Of a stretch of 64,000 bases of DNA, positions 58,106 to 64,000 are shown piece after piece. The notes beneath the pieces were generated by a model. That model worked only from the letters and a program-made list of their open reading frames with translations. It had not been told where the DNA came from and ran no database searches. Positions within the stretch are counted from its first letter, which is position 1. Every line of letters begins with the position of its first letter. Source of the stretch: Dactylellina haptotyla (lineage: Eukaryota; Ascomycota; Orbiliomycetes; Orbiliales; Orbiliaceae); contig CM062386.1 in the NCBI GenBank assembly GCA_031310005.1, forward strand, positions 1,922,001 through 1,986,000. The letters run 5' to 3'. The position numbers and the translations under genes were made by a program.

Positions 58106-58690
58106 CTAGTCTTCCTGCACCTTTACCACCTCGAAAAGATTAATCGTTGCATTCGGAAGCATCGGTGCAACTTCGATCTATATGATGTTATTAAATTGGT
58201 ATAACTTGATGGTATTGGGGTATTTTTCGCCTACCTGGCTCATGTCATCTTCACTCACTGCCCATCCGTAGCCAGTTTCAGGTGTGACAATACTACAACA
58301 CATATTTTGTAAGCATTTATACCTGGCTTAGAGCTTAGGAGAGAAACCGTCACAACGATATCCTGCCTCCGAAACGTTCTAAACCTACTTGAAAACATTG
58401 ATACCATGTTCCGGATGTGGAACCAGTAACCATTCATTGTGATCAGCTCCTATATCGTCCATAAGCGTAGCGAAAAGTCTATCCTTGATGACAGCAGCGG
58501 TTCCACCCCTTGACCTCAACTTGTAGAGCTCGTTGCTTGATTTTTCGATCTGCCACCTCGGAACTTCACCCTCCTGTGGTAGACTGAGAACTTTTTTCGG
58601 TAGGAGAGATCTGTCTTCGACGATGAATCGGCCCACGGGTTTGTGGTTTAACGTATCCCGGATAATGTACTGGCCTGGTTCGACGGACAT
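58106..58690 (-). CDS. I66-like serine-protease inhibitor, copy 3
   Basis: Three exons, 58690-58389, 58292-58235 and 58177-58106; phases 2 and 0; introns 96 and 57 bp; product 143 aa. The sequence starts MSVEPGQYIIRDTLNHKPVG and continues with VEDRSLLPKKVLSLP, the strongest I66-like block in the array. It then has PRWQIEKSSNELYKLRSRGG, LFATLMDD, EWLLVPHPEHGINVF, TGYGWAVSEDDMSQ and IEVAPMLPNATINLF. The 100-residue first exon alone would end at a stop directly after the donor; splicing restores the last two strands of the trefoil. No signal peptide is visible, suggesting a cytosolic storage or defence role as known for mushroom members. Target protease unknown. Confidence 0.83.
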
Positions 58691-60328
58691 TCCGATATAT
58701 ATTTTTGTGATTCTTTTTGGTGTTATAATATTTAAATCGGGTTTACAAATATAAATTATAATTTAGATTTTAAATTTTAAAGAAAATAGTAGAATGTATG
58801 CAATGATATGTTAATTTGTGATATATATACACGTTGAGTCTTCACTTGCGTCATAGCCTTGATAACAAAAACAAGACCACATGAAACAAGCCTTGATGTG
58901 CAGCCAGCAGGGAGCAGTTAGAGATTGAATCCGAACTTGTAGATCTCTAGATTATCGATTAGCCCCTAAGCCAACAATACACCGACCACCGAATTGATTT
59001 CTCGCCCGATTTCCTGATGCCGCATGATCGGCGAAAATAGCCGCTTATTTCGGTTGAAGATCGTGGGATAGGGCGTCGCGGTAGGAACCAGTTCGCAAAA
59101 ACTTGTTTTCAAATTTCGGTTCACTTATCTAGCACGTGTCGAGAACCCGAAGGCTCGAGAAATGTTTTTTTAGGATCCTGCTTCTGAAATGCCATGTCTT
59201 CCGGATCATTATTATTATAATTCGTATCAATATCGTGTTCTCCGAATTGCATCGTTTGTTTTGAAAGTAGAAAACACAATAAACGCAGATTGGTCCGGCG
59301 AGCGGAGTATTTATTTAGGAGCAAAGCCTAGACGTCTTCGGGATCGAGATCCTGATCCTAAACCTTACTAAGGGCAGGGCGATGACGTCCTAACCTGCGT
59401 GACAACCAGCTGCTGAATTTTCTCCATGATGATCTCGAGTGTTTTGACAATGGACGCTCGAACAATCTTAGTAAGGGTGTCACCGGATATCCGACCACGC
59501 CAAAACAAAGAGGTACGAAAACAACAGGTTCACGCGGGTTGTCGTCATATTCCAACGCCCAACACAACTTTTTCCCCCTCCTGCCCAATTGATACCTAAA
59601 AAGGTGCAAGAGGCTAACCAAAATAATTAAGGGATATAGAAAAACTGCTATCTAAGAAAGGAACCAATAATACAAGAGCCTGTACCAGTAATTCATCAAA
59701 CCAACCAAGTTCACTTCAATATCAGTATTATTATTCAATAAGATCTCCCAACGCATGATAAGCACGGATACGCCTCGATTTTGCACTGGGCCAGTAGGAT
59801 ATATCCGAATATGCTTGAAAATCTCTTCCAAATCCTAACATTTTCCCACCAACTAGCAGGCATTTTCTTATTGAACCTATCAATACTTTGCGGCTGGTAT
59901 TTTTTTTAGTTTGAGGCTATATCCCACTCAGCCTTGGTGATCCAGTTACTGTTGTTTCCTTAGCAATCCCCGATGCCGCTCCTGGGCGCGCAGATTATCC
60001 GGAGGGCCATTTGAAATCTTCAACAGAGGTCTCGAATGGTCGGATGCCGCGTACTCAGTGGAGGCTAGGAAACATATAGCTAATCGTTAAGTTAAAGATA
60101 CTGATATTCTGTAAGCCCCCACATGATAACCACGTCAGCGGCTGGACAGCCATATCCCACCTGCTCAGCCGGTGCCTTTGTGGCTCGAGTGCGGAATCGG
60201 ACTTCTCGGGTCGCTTACGGTCTAGAATTCATTGGTCAAAAATATAAGAAAATTTTGAAGCTGATGATGAAGTAAAAACTCCCCTTCGGAAGAATTTATT
60301 GCTCTGACTCCTTATCATAAAAGGTATA
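58691..60328. other. Intergenic, 1.6 kb
   Basis: Promoter of inhibitor copy 3 at the left. Minus-strand frames at 59121-59324 and 59358-59621 could be fragments of a gene but could not be joined into one with agreeing phases. AT-rich elsewhere. Confidence 0.4.
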
Positions 60329-60792
60329 ATGACTTCACAAGTCCACTTGTTGGTGGAGCCACAGCAGTGGCTGATTGGTGAAAATACTTGTGTGTGGTTG
60401 GAAACTCGTCCGTTGCTCAAGGTACATCCTGGTCCGTTTGAAACCAAATTAGTATTTAGGGTTATCCAGCGGGACGGACCTAGGATAAACGAATTTGTTG
60501 ATAGACACTCGCCAAAAGTGTTTAGCATGACGCTATGAGAATCCTCTGAGCTCTTTGCTACCATCGCGAGCTGAATCTAGAGCCATCTCTCTAAAACTGT
60601 CCGCAGGTGACAACTCGACGGAGTAGCTTACAAGCGGTTTCCTTGTTTAAACACAAGGCTCAATTCACGGATCCATGGAACATATGCATCGCAATCGATC
60701 CAACTGACAGTCAGCGTTTCATACAAGTTTCCGAGTCGCGGGCTAGATTTCTTTTAGAGCCTGCGCATATGAGCATCGCGTTCACAATGTGA
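60329..60792 (+). CDS. Possible small two-exon gene, unknown function
   Basis: Exons 60329-60517 and 60607-60792 join in phase 0 across an 89-bp intron (donor GTGTTT, acceptor CCGCAG); product 124 aa. The joined protein has amphipathic, protein-like segments (WLIGENTCVWLETRPLL, DPWNICIAIDPTDSQRF, ARFLLEPAHMSIAF) and no low complexity. No signal peptide, membrane helix or known family is visible. The donor is weak, and an upstream exon cannot be excluded. The open frame on the opposite strand over the same stretch looks less protein-like. I call it only tentatively. Confidence 0.35.
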
Positions 60793-63700
60793 TTCCTATA
60801 TGCATGAAGCATGAAGATTATATATATTTCCTAATATTATAGCTATCTTGGAAAACACAAACACAGATGAATCAACAATTGTCATTTAGTATCCACGAAT
60901 CAACCGAACCACGCTGCCGGGCCGTTATCCCAACTACGAGAAATGGGAATAGGCCTCTGTAGGTCCAAACATCCACCCGGACCCATCTATAAAGCTTGAA
61001 TTATACTTCTAGTTGCTACACTACCAGCAACAAGTCCAGGTCTAGGCCACATCCAAAAATCCGAATACTTGGGTGACTCCGCCTCTCTCGCCTACCTAAC
61101 CAGTCAGAGAATATCATCTGGGTCACCTAACCTGAGACAGATCTGGGAGCCGTGGTCCCAGCCAATAAAAACGACTTGTTTTGCCATCCGGATAACGGGG
61201 ATTGCTAGTGTTTTGTTGATTGGCGAGACGGCTCGAAATAGCATTTATGAATCAAACTATTAAGCCATTAAAGGAGGTTAGTGGGTCTAAATATATGAAC
61301 GGACGCGATCATAAACAGGAAAATCTGGTGCTGGTGCTGAGGGAACAATTTGCACTCGAGTGTTGAGTTGCCTCTTGAGTTGAATCCAGGCCAGGCGAGC
61401 TCATCAAGGCCCTAGAGTCGATCGGATCGTCCATGTCTGACTCCTGGTGGTGTCCTGTCAATCGGCTGCCAGGCCGGGTCTCCCAAGGGAGAACAAGCCA
61501 TTCCGTTATTCCGACATCTGAACAGGAAGGAGAGGCAATTGAGACCTCCTACGCAAGGAAGTGCCCGACTCTAATAAAACGGAAACAGAAAAAATATTCT
61601 CCCTGTATACGCTGGTTCAGGATCGATCGAGCGGTTAGACTTGACAGCTTTGATCCGGATCGTGAATTTGCGAGTCAACCCCCATGCCTCGCATTGTCTT
61701 GCTCTCCTTGCTATCAATCGCCGGCCTCGCAATGTTGTTGCAAATGGCGAGTTTCCAGCCGAGAAGGCCCCCAAAAACCGACAATCAGGCAGCGATCGGC
61801 ACCCGGTTGTCTGGATCACAACACATTTTAGCGACGGTGCTGCATTTGAAATTGTCATCGCCAGTTCAGAGGGCATCCCGCGCTGTAATTATATTATGCA
61901 TCATTGTTCTGATTGATATTGATCCACACGGGGGGAACCTTCGTGCCGGTTCTCGCTTTAGGTTTCTTGGAACTGATCTCTCACTCTCTTCATTCCAAAG
62001 ATCGCGAGTCTGAGGCAGAATTGTCCCCCATCTTACTGGATCCTCTGGTCAAGGAATCCCAGCGGGATGTCAAGGTTCGGGTTGAGTATCAACGTCCCGT
62101 GGGTCCACTTGCTGGGAAGCGCGATTCCGCTCCAATTTCATTCGCTGGCCGTGATGATACGAAACCCTCAAGCAAATAGCCCTAATGTCAAAAAGAAAGT
62201 CGAATCACCCAAGTTTTCCCAGGACAAAGCACTTGCCGCGCTGAGACAGTGGCCGGAATATTAGCGAGTGCCTATCTCTCAGTATCGCTCTTTAAAACGA
62301 ATCCGTGTTGGTTGGAACTGGGCCTCGCCGAAACGGACCCAACAAAGGGGTTTGTCCGGTTCCCCGTGCATGGGTCAGATAGCGAGGCGAGGTCCTGAGT
62401 GGGGCACCCTCCTGGTTCCTCGGGACAGTGGCTGCCCTCCTCCAGCAAAACTGGGAATATATTGGGAATTGTTTTGGAGAATTTGGGTTAGCACCTGGAC
62501 TCGCTGTCGCGTTGTTTTTCCCAATCGACACCGGTTTTTAGCGCTGTAATATTACACTGCGAATCCTCTGGTCCTGAGAATCCGGAATCGAGGGTGCATA
62601 TGCGCATGCACTCCTCGACCGAGTATCAACAAGGAGTGGCTCCTTACAATAACAGGCATTGTTAAGGTTACCAAGGGACCAAAGGGCGACGACTCCTTGA
62701 AGCCAATAGTAGGCAGTTAGGGTTATATTATTAGCCTCTATTAATGTAATCCAGACTTTTTCTATGCAGAGGGAGAGTTGTTTGGGTCAACCCAAATGAA
62801 AGCCCATCCCTTCGGGCATGCGCGCGTCGCGTCTACGCCATCAGAAAAAAGAACAGAATACCGACAGGACTCTTTCCAAGGAGATGTATACATCTTTTTC
62901 GCGCGCGAAATAACAAAATAAAGGTCCTTCGCAATACGCATCGCCCTCAGCTGCGATCAAGCAAGAAATGGACCCTTATCCCGTGCGTTACCGGAAATTC
63001 TTGCTCATCAGTGGATTATTTGCCAAGGCGCCATCAATTTGGTCGACCCTTGCCCCGGTCTCCCACACCTCTTCCTAAGGCCGTTTCCTGGCGGTTTTGG
63101 CGTCTCGAAACGGCCCTCTGGCTCTGAGTTTCCACCGTGACCCCCATTTCCAGCAAAGAGTTTCTTAGGAAGCCTTCAATAATTGCTTTACCCCTCACCG
63201 GGGATCAAAAATCATACAGGGAAGATTTTTCGTATGAGAGTTTTCAAGTCAAGCATGGGAAGGGCCGCTAACTTAGCCCAGACTTTTGTCCAGAATGGCG
63301 CCAGGGGGGTCTAGATAGGAGACCGAACCCAGTCCCAAACTCTCGGAACCAGCAAAGACCCATCCTTCTCGCCTCCTATAACTTTCCGCTTTACAATCCC
63401 CACTCCTTGAACCGACTCCTTGAGGAGCTATTAAGGTCACCGTCTCCTTCTGGGCGATTATACATAAAGGCAGACTCAACCGCTCGTTCAGATTCCTATC
63501 TTCCCTCCTCTCATCCGTATCATATCCATTTTTATTTATCTCAGCCTATCCAGCACTTATAAACGAGCAAGAGGTCAAAGACATATCGATCAACAGCTTG
63601 ACTTTACCAATTTGGACAACCAACCAACCCCAACAATCTCAACTTGCCTGTAAACAGCGAAAGTATCATACGCACAGACTTGAACATTGAAGCGAAAAAA

Positions 63701-63848
63701 AAAATTACCTCGTCCTTTCCGAGACAGTCATATATATATAGTTTGCTATATATATATTTCCATCTCAAAGCCTACTCTTCTGATTCAATTCTACCTTTTT
63801 ACGATCTAGTATTCTTACTAGATCAATAAAATATCTATATCCTTCAAA
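60793..63848. other. Gene-poor stretch of 3 kb
   Basis: No convincing gene. Frames at 61433-62013 overlap in several phases without domain character. The last 300 bases contain AT-repeats near 63730-63756 and form the promoter and leader of the gene starting at 63849. Confidence 0.45.
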
Positions 63849-64000
63849 ATGGTTATCTCCTGCATCCCAACCATCTTCAGACGCTCTCCAAAGCCCGAAG
63901 TCGAGAAGACTGCATCGAGGCGACCATCGCTCTTTTCTATCAAGAGCACAAAGAGCATCAAGAGCATGAAAAGCCGAAACTCAGGAGGCTCCTACCAAGG
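63849..64000 (+). CDS. Start of an unknown gene, cut by the right edge
   Basis: The ATG at 63849 opens a frame that runs to the end of the window (50 codons). It begins MVISCIPTIFRRSPKPEVEK and continues with a basic Ser/Lys-rich repeat (IKSTKSIKSMKSRNS). The ATG is preceded by a long leader rich in A and pyrimidines, with TATATATA words at 63730-63756. The N-terminus has a Cys near the start (ISC), but no myristoylation-type MG start. No family can be assigned from this fragment. Confidence 0.6.
   Translation, partial: MVISCIPTIFRRSPKPEVEKTASRRPSLFSIKSTKSIKSMKSRNSGGSYQ

Noticed and set aside
59121-59621. Two minus-strand frames that might form a gene next to the inhibitor array
   Set aside because: I could not find splice sites joining them in phase, and neither contains a recognised motif. 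They do not resemble a fourth inhibitor copy.
61433-62013. Plus-strand frames, one starting with a signal-like hydrophobic stretch (MPRIVLLSLLSIAGLAMLL)
   Set aside because: The downstream sequence is low quality as protein, frames overlap on both strands and no exon chain could be built.
1-64000. tRNA genes, rRNA, CRISPR arrays or an intact transposon
   Set aside because: I looked for tRNA B-box-like GGTTCGAATCC words, regular spacer-repeat arrays, terminal inverted repeats and transposase or reverse-transcriptase motifs and found none that hold up by eye. A covariance-model and repeat search would be needed to be certain.

Overview
The window looks like nuclear DNA of a filamentous ascomycete (Pezizomycotina). 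Coding regions are split by short GT-AG introns, mostly 50-145 bp. The gene families are typical of that group: SAT4/rhodopsin-fold membrane proteins, a HET-domain protein, a laccase with an ascomycete-type C-terminus, a fungal amino-acid permease and FSH1-type hydrolases. A leotiomycete-like fungus would fit, but that is an inference from general character and was not tested. Exon structures below were worked out by hand from splice signals, reading phase and family motifs; where phases agree across all exons the models are strong.

Layout. 0-8 kb: the 3' part of a SAT4-type membrane protein, two small membrane proteins on the minus strand (one MARVEL-like) and a DUF4336 protein. 8-12 kb: no convincing gene. 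12-26 kb: an amino-acid permease, a membrane-anchored aspartic-protease homologue that lacks both catalytic aspartates, an unknown secreted protein, an FSH1-type serine hydrolase and a large HET-domain protein. 26.8-29 kb: a subtilisin-like protease in at least six exons, visible only after splicing. 31.6-43.7 kb: a laccase, a secreted acidic protein, a short-chain dehydrogenase, a modular cysteine-rich secreted protein and a secreted tyrosinase. 44-52.3 kb: a second SAT4-type protein, a metallophosphoesterase, a tautomerase, a LOG-family phosphoribohydrolase and an S1/P1 nuclease. 53.7-58.7 kb: three tandem minus-strand paralogues resembling I66 (cospin/cnispin) serine-protease inhibitors. 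58.7-64 kb: mostly empty, with one small possible gene and the start of another gene at the right edge.

Functionally the window is rich in secreted or environment-facing products: laccase, tyrosinase, subtilase, nuclease, cysteine-rich protein and protease inhibitors. No polyketide synthase, NRPS or terpene synthase is present, so it is not a classical biosynthetic cluster. The two most unusual items are (1) the cysteine-rich protein at 37.8-38.9 kb, in which every internal exon is one copy of a repeat and all introns are phase 1, giving five eight-cysteine units (40 cysteines), and (2) the three-gene I66-like inhibitor array, in which paralogues share intron phases.
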